From Clostridia bacterium (GTDB lineage: Bacteria; Bacillota; DSM-521; Neomoorellales; Neomoorellaceae), in assembly GCA_030154265.1 (NCBI GenBank), contig JASKKH010000004.1, positions 1-64,000 on the forward strand: a DNA stretch of 64,000 nucleotides, given 5' to 3'. Shown here in pieces: positions 44,690 through 54,839 of this stretch. The number at the start of each line of letters is the position of its first letter. Positions within the stretch are counted from its first letter, which is position 1. The position numbers were made by a program, and so were the translations under genes. Under the pieces are notes generated by a model, which did no database searches, was not told where the DNA came from, and saw nothing but the letters and a program-made list of their open reading frames with translations.

Positions 44690-46405
44690 CTAAAAATCTT
44701 GTTGTTCAAAGGCCAAATATGGTTCAAAATCCTTGATATCCAAATCCCCATAATATGTCAAAACATTTATTAAGGCTTTATCGGAAATTATTTCATAACG
44801 ATAATATTGTTGAATATACTTAAGAGCCTTTAATAAACATTCTTGTCCCATAATCTCTTCTAATTTAAGCCAAAGCATAGCCCCCCGACTATAAACAGCC
44901 TGATGGTAGGTTTGTTCATCTTGATATCTTTCTAAAGGTAAGTTTATGGGAAGTTCTGTTTTCTTCCCTCGCTTTTTTATATTTGCCAATTTATTTTTAT
45001 AATCATGAGGATAACAGTTACGGAAAAAAACTAACGCGCTATACTCTGCAAGAGCTTCATCAATCCAGGGCTGGCACCAACTATTGTTACCAACTTGGTT
45101 GTACCACCACTGGTGAGAAATTTCATGGGCTAATAAACCGTTATCTATATTTAAAGCATTGTTTAAAAGTATCAATCCTGGGTATTCCATACCTGCAAGA
45201 GTCTCCATCGGGACAAGAGCCATATTTAAATAAGAGTAAGGATAAATACCAAAACTATCTTGATAAAAATTTAATGCTTCTTCGGCAACTTTCATTATAA
45301 ACTGGTCGCAGTCTCCGGAAGAAGCTAGTACCAATTGTACTGAACCCACTTGCTTAGAAAATAAGTTCCATTCAGAAGAAACGGTAAAAGCAAACTCTCT
45401 AATAGGATATTCACTATTGAACTTCCAGTTCGTATGATCCCCCTTTATTTGACAACCTGTATTTTTTGAACTTGCTAATACACGATATTCAGACGGAAGG
45501 ATTAAAGTCACCTGATAATAAGCAGCCTCGGAAAAATAAGGCTCACCAAAAGTAGTGCCAGCTACTTTCTCCCATACATTATCTGTTCGAGGTGCAAGTA
45601 TTGGGTACCATCCTGCAATAGTGCTGGTTTTATTACTTCTCCCTAGCCTTGTTACTTTCTTGGGTACTGTAGTATTGAAAGAAATGTTTATTAAAACAGT
45701 TTCTCCGGGTGCTAAAGGATTTAAAAGGTCAACTAGTAAACTACTTCCTTTAGAATTGAATGCCACAGGCCTATTGTTTACCTTTACAGTCTTTACTATA
45801 GTTTTGGCCCCATTACCATAAGGGGCATTAGCAGGTAAGTTAAAACAAATTTCCTTCAGCGATTCTAAATAAGGATTTTGATACGCTAAAAATAGTTGCC
45901 CTTTTATGTTTCCATCACTAGGATTGTAGCTAGCAATTAAATCATATACAGGATGGTACCGATAGCGTATATTGTTGCCAATGTTTTTAATTAATAAAGA
46001 TAGGTTTGGATTATCATTCCCTCTATTAATATCACCAGACATTCCCATTACTTTGGTTGCTAAGGATAAGGGTACATAAAGTTGCTTATTTACTAAAATT
46101 GGCTCAACTACCAGTTGTTTTTTCTCACCTTCAAAGATTATATCTTTCTTGCCTAACTCAATTTCAGCTGTTTTAGCTGCTCTAAGAATAGCCTTACCAT
46201 CAAACCAATTGACTTCTCCCCCACCAATATTTAAAAAATCTTTGGCAGAAACTGCCCACTGTTCTGATACTTTTAGGGGAGGTGGGTCAATAACTATTTG
46301 TCTGAAGTTGGTTTCTAATTGATATGTATCGGGTTTGGAGTCGAACTTTAAAAAACACAATGAAACAGTTAAACAAACTACAGCTATAAGTAACTTTTTC
46401 ATCAT
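44690..46405 (-). CDS. Exported M1-family-like zinc metallopeptidase
   Basis: 571 aa. An N-terminal hydrophobic signal (KKLLIAVVCLTVSLCFLKF) exports or anchors it. After a beta-rich N-terminal region with a copper-amine-oxidase-like segment (DIIFEGEKKQLVVEPILVNK, then LYVPLSLA), the gluzincin core has HEISHQWWYNQV (HExxH) and the downstream Glu in WIDEALAEYSAL. GMEYPGLILL corresponds to the GAMEN-type exopeptidase motif. It probably trims peptides outside the membrane. The ATG at 46405 or the adjacent one at 46402 is the likely start; the ribosome binding site is weak (AAGAG). Terminator follows. Confidence 0.83.
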   Translation of the reverse strand: MMKKLLIAVVCLTVSLCFLKFDSKPDTYQLETNFRQIVIDPPPLKVSEQWAVSAKDFLNIGGGEVNWFDGKAILRAAKTAEIELGKKDIIFEGEKKQLVVEPILVNKQLYVPLSLATKVMGMSGDINRGNDNPNLSLLIKNIGNNIRYRYHPVYDLIASYNPSDGNIKGQLFLAYQNPYLESLKEICFNLPANAPYGNGAKTIVKTVKVNNRPVAFNSKGSSLLVDLLNPLAPGETVLINISFNTTVPKKVTRLGRSNKTSTIAGWYPILAPRTDNVWEKVAGTTFGEPYFSEAAYYQVTLILPSEYRVLASSKNTGCQIKGDHTNWKFNSEYPIREFAFTVSSEWNLFSKQVGSVQLVLASSGDCDQFIMKVAEEALNFYQDSFGIYPYSYLNMALVPMETLAGMEYPGLILLNNALNIDNGLLAHEISHQWWYNQVGNNSWCQPWIDEALAEYSALVFFRNCYPHDYKNKLANIKKRGKKTELPINLPLERYQDEQTYHQAVYSRGAMLWLKLEEIMGQECLLKALKYIQQYYRYEIISDKALINVLTYYGDLDIKDFEPYLAFEQQDF

Positions 46406-46522
46406 GGTTATATTCACTCTTATATTCAATATTTAGGAAAATAATAGAACATTTTCAGTATAACATAAACAGCCAATTTAAAGTATAAAGTTTCAAATCT
46501 ATACCCATACAAACCAATTACA

Positions 46523-46555
46523 AAAGCCCTTTTGACAGCTGTATCAAAAGGGCTT
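46523..46555 (-). terminator. Terminator after the S41 peptidase gene
   Basis: A long stem (AAGCCCTTTTGA paired with TCAAAAGGGCTT) is followed by a short T-tract on the minus strand (CTTTTGT), 10 nt past the stop. It ends the ftsE-ftsX-M23-S41 unit. Confidence 0.82.
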
Positions 46556-46565
46556 GTTATAATAT

Positions 46566-47744
46566 TTACTGATTTTCCAACAGTTCAATAGCTTTTTGTA
46601 ATTGAGGATCATTTTCTACATCTGGGGCATTTGCTAAAACGTGTTGTTCTATCTCGGGTTCCATGGTAACTACATAATCAGGCATTATTCCTTTATGATG
46701 AATATCATGTTTTCCAGGTGTTAAATATTTATGGGTTGTAATTCTAACCGCCGTATCACCCGGTAAAGGATAAATGGTTTGTACAATCCCTTTACCAAAA
46801 GTCTTTTCACCTACCAAATACCCGCTTTTGGTATCCTTGATAGCACCAGCTACAATCTCAGAAGCACTAGCACTTCCCCCATTTACCAAAACCACTAGAG
46901 GTAAAGGTTGGGCATAACCCCGGGCCATAAGAGCTTCTGTTTTCTTACTATTACTTAAATAAACAATCGGTCCCTCGGGAACAAAATAACTGGCTACATC
47001 AACAGCTGCTGCTAGTGAACCTCCAGGATTATTTCTTAAATCAATAATTAGTCGCTTCATACCTTGTTGTCTAAGTTCCTTTAACTCATTCCCTAAATCA
47101 ACAGCTGTTTGTTCACTAAACATAGTTAAGAAGTTAAGGTACCCTATATCTTGATGCCCTTCTAAAATCTTACCCTCAACTGCCGGTACTTGAATAATTT
47201 CTCTAGTTAGAACAACCTGACGCGTAGAAAGATCATTTTCAGATAAAATAGTTAATTCTACCTTTGTACCAGGCTCACCTTTCATAAGGTTTGCGGCAGT
47301 CTCAAGATCCATATTATTCGTACTTTGCCCGTCAATATTTATAATAAAATCTTTGGTTTTTATTCCCGCTCGTTGGGCAGGAGCACCCTTAAAGGGAGAA
47401 ACCACCATGGGTACCTTCTTTTCTTCATCAAGGGTAATTAAAAGTCCAACACCGCCATAATTACTACCACCACTTATACTTTCTTTCAGACTGGTATAGG
47501 TTTCCTTATCAAGATAAGTAGAATATGGGTCGTTAAGGGAGCCAACCATACCCCTTAAAGCCCCTTCAATAAGCGTATCTGTATTTTTGGGTTCTAAAGC
47601 CTGTGACTGTATTAATGAATAAATCTTAAATCCCTTAATAACTTCCTGAAAATGAGTCACTACTCCAAAGCCCACAGCCAAAGTTACCAGTACGCAAAAT
47701 ACCAAGAACCAATTAATAAACTGTCGCCAGACTTTATTAGGCAA
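46566..47744 (-). CDS. S41-family C-terminal processing peptidase (CtpA/CtpB type)
   Basis: 392 aa. One N-terminal transmembrane helix (about 10-30), GMVGSLNDPYSTYLDKETY, a PDZ domain (about 92-175, with APAQRAGIKTKDFIINIDGQ) and the catalytic region: nucleophile Ser in GGSASASEIVAGAI (about 284-297) and the general-base Lys in GEKTFGKGIVQ. The protein acts outside the membrane; in Bacillota such proteases cut regulatory or wall-related proteins, CtpB during sporulation. Its place after ftsX and an M23 activator supports a cell-wall link. Confidence 0.92.
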   Translation of the reverse strand: MPNKVWRQFINWFLVFCVLVTLAVGFGVVTHFQEVIKGFKIYSLIQSQALEPKNTDTLIEGALRGMVGSLNDPYSTYLDKETYTSLKESISGGSNYGGVGLLITLDEEKKVPMVVSPFKGAPAQRAGIKTKDFIINIDGQSTNNMDLETAANLMKGEPGTKVELTILSENDLSTRQVVLTREIIQVPAVEGKILEGHQDIGYLNFLTMFSEQTAVDLGNELKELRQQGMKRLIIDLRNNPGGSLAAAVDVASYFVPEGPIVYLSNSKKTEALMARGYAQPLPLVVLVNGGSASASEIVAGAIKDTKSGYLVGEKTFGKGIVQTIYPLPGDTAVRITTHKYLTPGKHDIHHKGIMPDYVVTMEPEIEQHVLANAPDVENDPQLQKAIELLENQ

Positions 47745-47821
47745 GCCACCCCACCACCTGATGATTTAGTACTCTTACTTTAAAACACCCATAAACAAAT
47801 TATATGTACAATGGGTAAAAA

Positions 47822-48955
47822 TTAGTAATAATTCATTGGGTTGGTTGGCTCTCCATTTAGCATAACCGTAAAATGCAAATGTGGCCCTGTACTCCATCCT
47901 GTAGATCCAACGCGGCCAATGGTCTGGCCTTTACTCACTTCCTGCCCCTCTCGAACCGTTATTACAGATAGATGAGCATACATAGTAGACAAACCACCAC
48001 CATGATCAATTATGACATGATTACCATACCCACCTATATATCCTGTAGATATTATCTGTCCACCTAGTGGAGCAACAATTTTAGTACCTGAAGGAGCTGG
48101 AATATCAATTCCATCATGGAATCTCCTTGTGCCTAATATGGGATGAATTCTCCAACCAAAGGGAGACGAAATACTCCTATAACCATTTAATGGCCATATC
48201 ATCCCTTGCGTCCCTTCCGAAGGGAGTAATCGATTATTGGCTGATTGAATTGCGCGAATTTTACTGGCAATTTGGCGAGAAGTGGCTTCCATTTCATCTA
48301 AAGCCTTGGCTATCCGCTGTTTCTCCTGCTCCACTTGAGCCAAGACTTGGCGTCTTTCTTCCTTACGGGAGGCCATATAATTCCGCTCACTCTGAGCCTT
48401 ACGTTGAAGTGAAGCAATTTTGTCTCGCTCGGCTTCCAGTTTGGCCTTTTGGGCAATTATCTTTTCCCTTTCAGCCTTTATTTCTTCAACTAGTTTAACA
48501 TCATTATCTACAATCTTAGATAATAGTTCCTTTCTAACCAAAAAATCCTCAAGACTACTGGAATTCAAAAGGACTTCTAGATAATTAATCCTACCAACCT
48601 GATAAATTTCTTTTAATCGATTACGCAAAACATCAATACGTTTCTTCTGGGCTTCTTCTGCCTCTTTAAGTTCTAAGGTAACTTGTTTAACCTCTTCCTG
48701 TGCTTTTTCCAGTTTATAATCAAGCTCTTTTATTAGTTTTTCTTTCTCTTCAATTTCTCTGTCTAATTGCTCTAGTTGCTTAATTAACGCCTCGCCCTCA
48801 TGTTTCTTTTGATTTAGCAGTTGTTGTTGTTTATTTATATTCTGCTGAATTTGGCGCTGCTGGTTTTTTAACTCATCTAAACTTGCTCCATATACAGGCA
48901 CGATTCCAAAACAAAATAGAGCAATAAGTATTGTTGGTAATAGTTTTACCCGCAT
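47822..48955 (-). CDS. Secreted M23 peptidase / murein hydrolase activator (EnvC-like)
   Basis: 377 aa. Signal peptide ([20 protein letters not shown]), a long coiled coil about residues 25-235 rich in Gln, Lys and Glu, then an M23 (LytM) domain with [16 protein letters not shown] (HxxxD zinc ligands) and the GPHLHFTV (HxH) motif; both zinc motifs are complete, so it may be catalytically active. Coiled-coil M23 proteins such as PcsB or EnvC are driven by FtsEX through the coiled coil; ftsX is the next gene upstream (30 nt), so the same partnership is likely. Confidence 0.92.
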   Translation of the reverse strand: MRVKLLPTILIALFCFGIVPVYGASLDELKNQQRQIQQNINKQQQLLNQKKHEGEALIKQLEQLDREIEEKEKLIKELDYKLEKAQEEVKQVTLELKEAEEAQKKRIDVLRNRLKEIYQVGRINYLEVLLNSSSLEDFLVRKELLSKIVDNDVKLVEEIKAEREKIIAQKAKLEAERDKIASLQRKAQSERNYMASRKEERRQVLAQVEQEKQRIAKALDEMEATSRQIASKIRAIQSANNRLLPSEGTQGMIWPLNGYRSISSPFGWRIHPILGTRRFHDGIDIPAPSGTKIVAPLGGQIISTGYIGGYGNHVIIDHGGGLSTMYAHLSVITVREGQEVSKGQTIGRVGSTGWSTGPHLHFTVMLNGEPTNPMNYY

Positions 48956-48985
48956 CTTTCCCCTCCTTTCCTTTCTTTTTTAAGT

Positions 48986-49873
48986 CTAAACTCTAAGAAA
49001 ACGCCTGATCGAAAGGATACTTCCCAAAGCACCTACCAAAGCGCCCCCAGCTACCAGTGTTAGAGCACAACGTAATATTAAAACCTCATCGAATATAAGT
49101 GGTACAAATGTCACAGCTGTACCTATTTTATTTAAAATCATATTGTATCCGAAATATACCATTAACGCAGCTATTGACGAACCAATTAATCCTAACATCA
49201 GACCTTCCAGTATAAAAGGCCAGCGAATAAACCAGTCAGTTGCTCCAACATACTTCATGATATTTATTTCACGCTGGCGTGAAAATACTGTTAAACGAAT
49301 GGTTATCATAATTAGGAATAATGCTCCAAAGCCCAATAGTAAAATAATTCCTGCTCCAAGCCATCTTAACCAACGCGCGACAGCAAAAAGTTTATCAATT
49401 ATTTCTTGGCCATAATTAACCTTTTCTACCCAAGGTAATGTCCCGACTGTTATTGCCACATCTTCAATAGTCTCAGGGTTATCCACCTTTACCAATAGAT
49501 AATCAGGTAATGGATTTATACCTCCAGTAGCTTCTAAAAGTTCCTGTTCGCCCCCAAATTGCTGACTGATCTGTTTAAGACCCTCTTCTTTAGGTACCAG
49601 TTTAACTTCGGTAACCTGTGACATAGCCTCGATCTTCTTCTGAGTATTTATAACTTCCTGTCGCGGAGTATCCACTTGAAAGAAAACGGCAACCTGAACA
49701 TTCGATTGTACACTAGTAGCAATATAATTAATATTGAGCGCTAATAGTAAAAAAGCCCCTAAGATAAACATAGAAACAGTTACACTACCCATAGCAGCTA
49801 AACTCATCCACATATTCCGAAACAAAGATAAACTTGCTTGCTTAATAAAATAGCCGACAGTTCTAAGTTTCAT
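48986..49873 (-). CDS. ftsX: Cell division membrane protein FtsX
   Basis: 295 aa with four transmembrane helices (about residues 20-45, 160-185, 210-235, 265-285) and an extracellular loop between the first two, the normal FtsX topology. With FtsE it couples ATP hydrolysis in the cytoplasm to a murein hydrolase outside. The start ATG at 49873 has GGAGG 8 nt upstream and overlaps the ftsE end by 11 nt. An in-frame ATG 6 nt earlier lies too close to that site. Confidence 0.95.
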   Translation of the reverse strand: MKLRTVGYFIKQASLSLFRNMWMSLAAMGSVTVSMFILGAFLLLALNINYIATSVQSNVQVAVFFQVDTPRQEVINTQKKIEAMSQVTEVKLVPKEEGLKQISQQFGGEQELLEATGGINPLPDYLLVKVDNPETIEDVAITVGTLPWVEKVNYGQEIIDKLFAVARWLRWLGAGIILLLGFGALFLIMITIRLTVFSRQREINIMKYVGATDWFIRWPFILEGLMLGLIGSSIAALMVYFGYNMILNKIGTAVTFVPLIFDEVLILRCALTLVAGGALVGALGSILSIRRFLRV

Positions 49874-50558
49874 AACCATATCCTCCCTCTGGGTCATCCC
49901 TGACCAGTCGGCCATTTTGCAAAACTATTACCCTTTTTCTAAGACTATTTACAATATCTGCAGCGTGTGTTGCCATAATAACTGTTGTCCCAAGGTGGTT
50001 AATTTCTTGTAAAAGTTCCATTATTTCTTTCGAAGTTGCCGGATCAAGATTACCGGTTGGCTCATCAGCAATTAGCAATTGCGGGTTATTAACAATAGCC
50101 CTGGCAATAGCGGTACGCTGTTGTTCACCACCTGATAACTGATGAGGGAACATCCGAGCCCGGCTACTAAGTCCTACCCGATCCAAGGCTTTTTCCACCC
50201 TAGGCTTAATTTCCTTATCACTCATTTCTAAAACCTGCAAGGCAAAAGCAACATTTTCATAGACCGTTCGTCCAGGAAGTAATCGAAAATCCTGAAAAAC
50301 TATCCCCATATTACGCCGTAACAGGGGAATTTCTTTTCTCTTCAAACGAGTAATACTACAACCATCTATAATAATTTGCCCTTTGTTAGGAACTTCTTCT
50401 CTAAACAAAAGTTTAATAAATGTCGTCTTCCCCGCACCGCTGGGTCCAACCAAAAAAACAAACTCGCCTTTTTCTATTTTTAAACTTATATTATATAAGG
50501 CTGTAACTTTGGAAGAATTATAACTTTTATAAACATTAAAAAACTGAATAAAACTCAA
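49863..50558 (-). CDS. ftsE: Cell division ATP-binding protein FtsE
   Basis: 231 aa ABC ATPase: Walker A GPSGAGKTTFIKLLF (about 38-52), Q-loop FQDFRLLPGRTV, signature LSGGEQQRTAIARA, Walker B LLIADEPTGNLD and H-loop ATHAAD. FRLLP after the Q-loop is typical of FtsE. TTG start with GGAGGG 7 nt upstream. First gene of the ftsEX-hydrolase-protease unit. Confidence 0.96.
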   Translation of the reverse strand: MSFIQFFNVYKSYNSSKVTALYNISLKIEKGEFVFLVGPSGAGKTTFIKLLFREEVPNKGQIIIDGCSITRLKRKEIPLLRRNMGIVFQDFRLLPGRTVYENVAFALQVLEMSDKEIKPRVEKALDRVGLSSRARMFPHQLSGGEQQRTAIARAIVNNPQLLIADEPTGNLDPATSKEIMELLQEINHLGTTVIMATHAADIVNSLRKRVIVLQNGRLVRDDPEGGYGYET

Positions 50559-50582
50559 TATTTAACCCTCCAAAAATAAAGA

Positions 50583-50608
50583 AAAAAACAACCTCATTAG
50601 GGTTGTTT
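50583..50608 (-). terminator. Terminator after the transketolase C-subunit gene
   Basis: AACAACC/GGTTGTT stem, 7-nt loop, followed by T7 on the minus strand, between the transketolase and ftsE genes. Confidence 0.82.
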
Positions 50609-50682
50609 TCGACATAATTAAAAAGAATCCTCTTTAACTTGTCCTTTGTAAATTATTGCTTTTATTCCCAAAAACCAAAGAT

Positions 50683-51618
50683 CTATATTTTCTTTTCTAA
50701 AAGTTTTTTGACTTTTGTTTTAATATTACTTGCCGTTAATCCGTATTTTTCCATTAATTCAGCAGGTTTACCAGACTCACCAAAAGTATCGCCAATACCA
50801 ACCATCGCCATAGGTACCGGTTTTTCTGTTGCTAAAACTTCAGCCACAGCACTTCCTAAACCGCCCATAATAGTATGTTCCTCAGCCGTGACTATAGCTC
50901 CAGTTGCTGCCGCAGCCAAAACAGCTTCTCTATCAATAGGTTTAATAGTACTCATATTCACTACCATTACATTTATACCTTCTGAAGCCAGTTCCTCTGC
51001 TGCCACAAGAGCCTCATTTACCATAATTCCACAAGCAATTATGGCAGCATCCTGTCCCTTACGCAACTGATCAGCCTTCCCAATTTGAAATTTGTAATTA
51101 TTTTCATAAACAGTTTCTACCGCCGGACGACCTAAACGAAGATAAACAGGTCCATGGTAATCAGCCACTGCCTGAACAGCTTGCCTGGTTTCTTCTGCGT
51201 CTGCAGGGACAACTACCGTCATATTGGGTAAAACTCTCATTAACGCTATATCCTCAATAGCCTGGTGTGAAGCCCCATCTTCCCCTACCGTCAAACCGGA
51301 ATGTGTAGCAGCAATTTTTACATTAACCTGAGGATAAGCAATCCCGTTCCGAATTTGCTCAAAAGCCCTACCAGTAGCAAAAACCGCAAAAGTGCTAGCA
51401 AAGGGTATTTTCCCACTCAATGCTAATCCGGCAGCCGTACACATTAGGTTTTGCTCAGCAATACCCATATTGAAAAATCTCTCGGGAAACTCTTTAGCAA
51501 ACAAAGCAGTTTTTGTCGATTTTGACAAATCAGCATCAAGAACAACTATATCCTTGTTTTGCCTGCCCAGTTCAACTAATGCCTTACCGTATGCCTCCCG
51601 AGTAGCAATCTTAGCCAC
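50683..51618 (-). CDS. Transketolase, C-terminal subunit
   Basis: 311 aa: the pyrimidine-binding and C-terminal domains of transketolase as a separate chain. Visible: VVLDADLSKSTKT, FFNMGIAEQNLMCTAAGLAL with the catalytic Glu, TVGEDGASHQAIEDIALMR, and VYLRLGRPAVE. With the N-subunit 18 nt upstream it forms the split transketolase common in Clostridia and archaea, which interconverts pentose, triose and erythrose phosphates and so supplies erythrose 4-phosphate. Terminator follows. Confidence 0.94.
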   Translation of the reverse strand: MAKIATREAYGKALVELGRQNKDIVVLDADLSKSTKTALFAKEFPERFFNMGIAEQNLMCTAAGLALSGKIPFASTFAVFATGRAFEQIRNGIAYPQVNVKIAATHSGLTVGEDGASHQAIEDIALMRVLPNMTVVVPADAEETRQAVQAVADYHGPVYLRLGRPAVETVYENNYKFQIGKADQLRKGQDAAIIACGIMVNEALVAAEELASEGINVMVVNMSTIKPIDREAVLAAAATGAIVTAEEHTIMGGLGSAVAEVLATEKPVPMAMVGIGDTFGESGKPAELMEKYGLTASNIKTKVKKLLEKKI

Positions 51619-51636
51619 AATAACACCTTCCTTCGT

Positions 51637-52485
51637 TTAACTTTGACCATTTTCCTGGCCATCTAATTCAGCCAAAGCTTTATTTAATTCCTCAGATTTA
51701 GGAGCTTTACCATGCCAGTCGGCCTCATTTTCCATGAAAGATATGCCTTTTCCTTTAACGGTTTCCGCAATGATAACAGACGGTTTACCTTGGACTTTTT
51801 TAGCATTTTCAATAGCAGTTTGTATTTGGTCAAAGTCGTGGCCATCAATAGTTTGTACTGACCATCCAAAAGCTTTAAACTTCTCTGCTACAGGTTCTGG
51901 CGACATAACCTCAGATATTTTACCATCTATCTGGAGGTGGTTATGATCCACTATTGCTATTAAGTTATCCAGTTTATAATGGGCCGCAGCCATAGCAGCT
52001 TCCCAAACCATTCCCTCTTGTATTTCTCCATCACCTAACAAAACATAAACATTGTAATTGCGGTTATCTAAACGTGCTGCTAAAGCCATACCATTTGCAA
52101 CAGCTAAACCATGGCCTAAAGAACCTGTAGAGACCTCTACTCCGGGTACAGACTTACGGTCTGGATGGCCTTGTAACGGACTTCCTAACTTACGTAAGGT
52201 AATTAATTTTTCTGTTGGAAAATAGCCCTTCTCAGCCAAAGCTGCATAAAGAGCTGGTGCAGCATGCCCTTTGGACAGAATAAAACGATCCCTATCTGGC
52301 CAATCAGGATTTTCAGGATCCACCTTCATGACGTTAAAATATAAAGTGGCCAATATCTCCACAGCCGATAAAGAACCACCTGGATGCCCGGAACCTGCCT
52401 CACCTACCATTTTAACTATGTGGCTACGTAACCGCCGTGCTATTTGTTTTAAATCTTGTGATTGCAATTTATCTATTCCCTCCAT
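51637..52485 (-). CDS. Transketolase, N-terminal (TPP-binding) subunit
   Basis: 282 aa. The TPP-binding domain shows [20 protein letters not shown] near residue 36, [30 protein letters not shown] and the [20 protein letters not shown]...DHN cofactor motif (about 150-180). Length equals split N-subunits. It overlaps the upstream YitT-type gene by 13 nt. It forms the enzyme with the next gene. Confidence 0.94.
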   Translation of the reverse strand: MEGIDKLQSQDLKQIARRLRSHIVKMVGEAGSGHPGGSLSAVEILATLYFNVMKVDPENPDWPDRDRFILSKGHAAPALYAALAEKGYFPTEKLITLRKLGSPLQGHPDRKSVPGVEVSTGSLGHGLAVANGMALAARLDNRNYNVYVLLGDGEIQEGMVWEAAMAAAHYKLDNLIAIVDHNHLQIDGKISEVMSPEPVAEKFKAFGWSVQTIDGHDFDQIQTAIENAKKVQGKPSVIIAETVKGKGISFMENEADWHGKAPKSEELNKALAELDGQENGQS

Positions 52486-53315
52486 TTAGCAAAACCTTCC
52501 CCCAAAACCTCGTGAACATTGCTGACAATAACAAAAGCCTGTGGATCTATGTCAGCTACTAAATCCTTTAAACGGCTTACCTCGGAACGAGTTACTACTA
52601 CAAGCAAAATCTCCTTCTTTTCCCGAGTATATAAACCTCGGCCAGATATACCTGTTACTCCCCGACCTAAATGTTCGATAACCTTTTTGGCTATTAATTC
52701 ATTATTATTGGAAATTACTAAAGCAGCTTTAGCAAAACCGCCACCTTCCTGAACAGCATCTATAGCCCGACTTGTAAGAAATAAAGCCAATAGGGCATAA
52801 AGAGCAACTTCAACATTAAAAACCATACCCGCAAGTGTAATTACTATTGCATCAACTATAAGCAATCCTGTTCCAGCAGTAATATGTAAAAAATGACGAA
52901 ATAGTAAAGCTGCTAAGTCTGTTCCGCCTGTACTACCTCCTGAGCGAAAAACTATTCCCATACCAATACCAACAATAATACCGCCATAAATAGAGGCTAA
53001 TAAAGCATTGGATGTAAGAGCATCTAGCCAGAAATGTAAAGTATCAGTTAATACCGATAGCACTACTGTACCATAGAGAGTTCTGATGCCAAATTTTATT
53101 CCTAAAAATTTGAGGCCAGCCAGGAATAACGGTATATTTAAAGCCAACATTGTTATTCCTACCGGCCAACCAAAACTATAATATAATACTGTAGATAGAC
53201 CACTTACCCCACCGGCAGCAATTTTATTGGGAATAAGAAACAGCACAAGGCCCAAAGCAACAATTAAACAACCGGCAGTTATACCCAGGTAACTTGACCA
53301 TTGTTTTTTGGACAA
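52473..53315 (-). CDS. YitT/YvjA-family membrane protein (DUF161 + DUF2179)
   Basis: 280 aa. Five to six hydrophobic helices occupy residues 1-185 (for example [35 protein letters not shown]), followed by a soluble DUF2179 domain (about 205-280, [40 protein letters not shown]). Function of the family is unknown; transport is suspected. I start at TTG 53315 ([11 protein letters not shown]) because AGGGGG lies 7 nt upstream; a GTG at 53342 has none. Confidence 0.85.
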   Translation of the reverse strand: MSKKQWSSYLGITAGCLIVALGLVLFLIPNKIAAGGVSGLSTVLYYSFGWPVGITMLALNIPLFLAGLKFLGIKFGIRTLYGTVVLSVLTDTLHFWLDALTSNALLASIYGGIIVGIGMGIVFRSGGSTGGTDLAALLFRHFLHITAGTGLLIVDAIVITLAGMVFNVEVALYALLALFLTSRAIDAVQEGGGFAKAALVISNNNELIAKKVIEHLGRGVTGISGRGLYTREKKEILLVVVTRSEVSRLKDLVADIDPQAFVIVSNVHEVLGEGFAKWRE

Positions 53316-53399
53316 ACAAACGACCCCCTGAGCCTTATTCACTTTCGACAGAAATCGTTATATTCCTCCTGATCCGTGGCAAATTTTCCCCTAAAAGTA

Positions 53400-53600
53400 T
53401 TATTCCACCCAAATTATTGCCTGATAAGGGCAAACTTCTTGGCAAGTACCACATTCATTACATGCATCTGTAATACAAAAAAATCCACCCGATGTATTGG
53501 AAATGATAGAGTTCGTACTGTTTTCTATTATTGCTTTTTGGGGGCATGCCACCATACAATTACCACAGGCTATGCAGTTATCAATTATTTGGTAAGACAT
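53400..53600 (-). CDS. 2[4Fe-4S] ferredoxin
   Basis: 66 aa. Two CxxCxxCxxxCP motifs (CIACGNCMVACP at 9-20 and CNECGTCQEVCP at about 48-59) bind two [4Fe-4S] clusters, as in clostridial electron carriers. The spacer between the motifs is about 10 residues longer than in the 55-residue clostridial form. ATG with GGGGGT upstream. It lies between prfB and the yitT-type gene; no redox partner gene is adjacent. Confidence 0.93.
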   Translation of the reverse strand: MSYQIIDNCIACGNCMVACPQKAIIENSTNSIISNTSGGFFCITDACNECGTCQEVCPYQAIIWVE

Positions 53601-53653
53601 TTTTTACCCCCGCTTTTTATTTTCATTGTTACCTAGATTGGGTAGATTATTCA

Positions 53654-53687
53654 AAAAAATAAACCCCGGCACATGTTATGCCAAGGT
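53654..53687 (-). terminator. Terminator after prfB
   Basis: On the minus strand CCTTGGCA pairs with TGCCGGGG (with wobble pairs) around a short loop and is followed by TTTATTTTTTT. It begins right at the prfB stop. Confidence 0.8.
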
Positions 53688-54800
53688 CAACTTTCTTCCT
53701 TGTTAGTACGTTGCCACATCAAGCAAGCTCTGATAAAGGGTTCAATACCTCCATCCATAACAGCCTGAATATTTCCTACTTCTACGTCCGTTCTATGGTC
53801 TTTAACTAAAGTGTAGGGATGAAACACATAGGATCGTATTTGGCTACCCCAAGCAATCTCTCTCTGTTCACCACGTATTTGAGCTAATTCAGCCTCCTGT
53901 TCTCGACGCTTTAAATCAACCAGTTTAGCTTGTAGTATTTTCATAGCTGCCAATCGATTAGAATGTTGTGAGCGTTCACTTTGACAGCTAACGACTATCC
54001 CGGTTGGCAGATGTGTTATACGCACAGCCGAGTCGGTCTTATTGACATGCTGTCCTCCAGCACCCTGAGCCCGATAGGTATCAATCTTTAAATCATCAGG
54101 ATTGATTTTTACCTCTTCATTTGCTTCAACCTCAGGTATTACGTCTACTGAAGCGAAGGAAGTATGACGGCGGCCGGCAGCATCAAATGGAGATATACGA
54201 ACAAGACGGTGAACGCCTTTCTCTGTTTGGAGATATCCATATGCATTATTACCTTTAATGAGGATCGTGACACTTTTAATTCCTGCTTCTTCACCCTCCA
54301 TGTAGTCCAAAATCTCTACCTGATAGCCTTGATTTTCGGCCCACCTTGTATACATTCTTAACAACATCGCAGCCCAATCCTGAGACTCCGTTCCCCCAGC
54401 TCCGGGATGCAAAGATAAAATAGCATTATTATTATCATATGGCCCGTTTAAAAGGGTGGCCAAAAACTGATCTTCTACTGACTTTTCTATATTTGTTAGT
54501 TCTCTGGCAATTTCCCCTTCTAAAGAAGTATCTTCTTCAATTTGGGCTAATTGCCAGAGTTCAATTAAATCATTATAACTTTTCTCTAAAGTTCTGTAAC
54601 TTGATATTTTTTCTTTAAGAGCAGTCAGCCTCTTCCCAACTTTTTCAGCCCGCTCACGTTCATCCCAGAAATTTGGACTTAACATTTCTTTTTCTAAGGT
54701 TTTTATCTCACTGGCAGCTGAATCTAAGTCAAAGAGAGCTCCTTAATTCTTCTATTTTTTTAGATAATGTTTCAAAACGATTTTTGTAATCTTGTAACAT
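53687..54800 (-). CDS. prfB: Peptide chain release factor 2, with programmed +1 frameshift
   Basis: 370 aa when the shift is included. The first frame starts at ATG 54800, runs 23 codons (MLQDYKNRFETLSKKIEELR and SSL) and meets TGA at 54731-54729. After a +1 shift at CTT the second frame starts at 54730 and runs to 53687. RF2 features: catalytic GGQ in YRAQGAGGQHVNKT, and the stop-codon-reading SPF in RLVRISPFDAAGRRHTSFAS. It releases chains at UGA and UAA; the UGA in its own message makes shifting rise when RF2 is scarce. Not a pseudogene. Confidence 0.97.
54729..54744 (-). promoter_or_regulatory. RF2 programmed frameshift signal
   Basis: The message reads AAGGAG, four bases, then CTT TGA C. 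The internal Shine-Dalgarno-like AAGGAG, the slippery CTT and the slow UGA are the classical autoregulatory elements of prfB. Confidence 0.95.
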
Positions 54801-54839
54801 CTATTATCCCTCTTTCCCAAGCATTGTCATATTTGGAAC

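Noticed and set aside
44542-44751. A 69-residue frame between the M1-like peptidase and uvrB
   Set aside because: It runs through the terminator and both neighbouring gene ends, and resembles no protein.
54729-54731. In-frame TGA in prfB as a sign of a pseudogene
   Set aside because: The stop is part of the well-known RF2 programmed frameshift with all signals in place.
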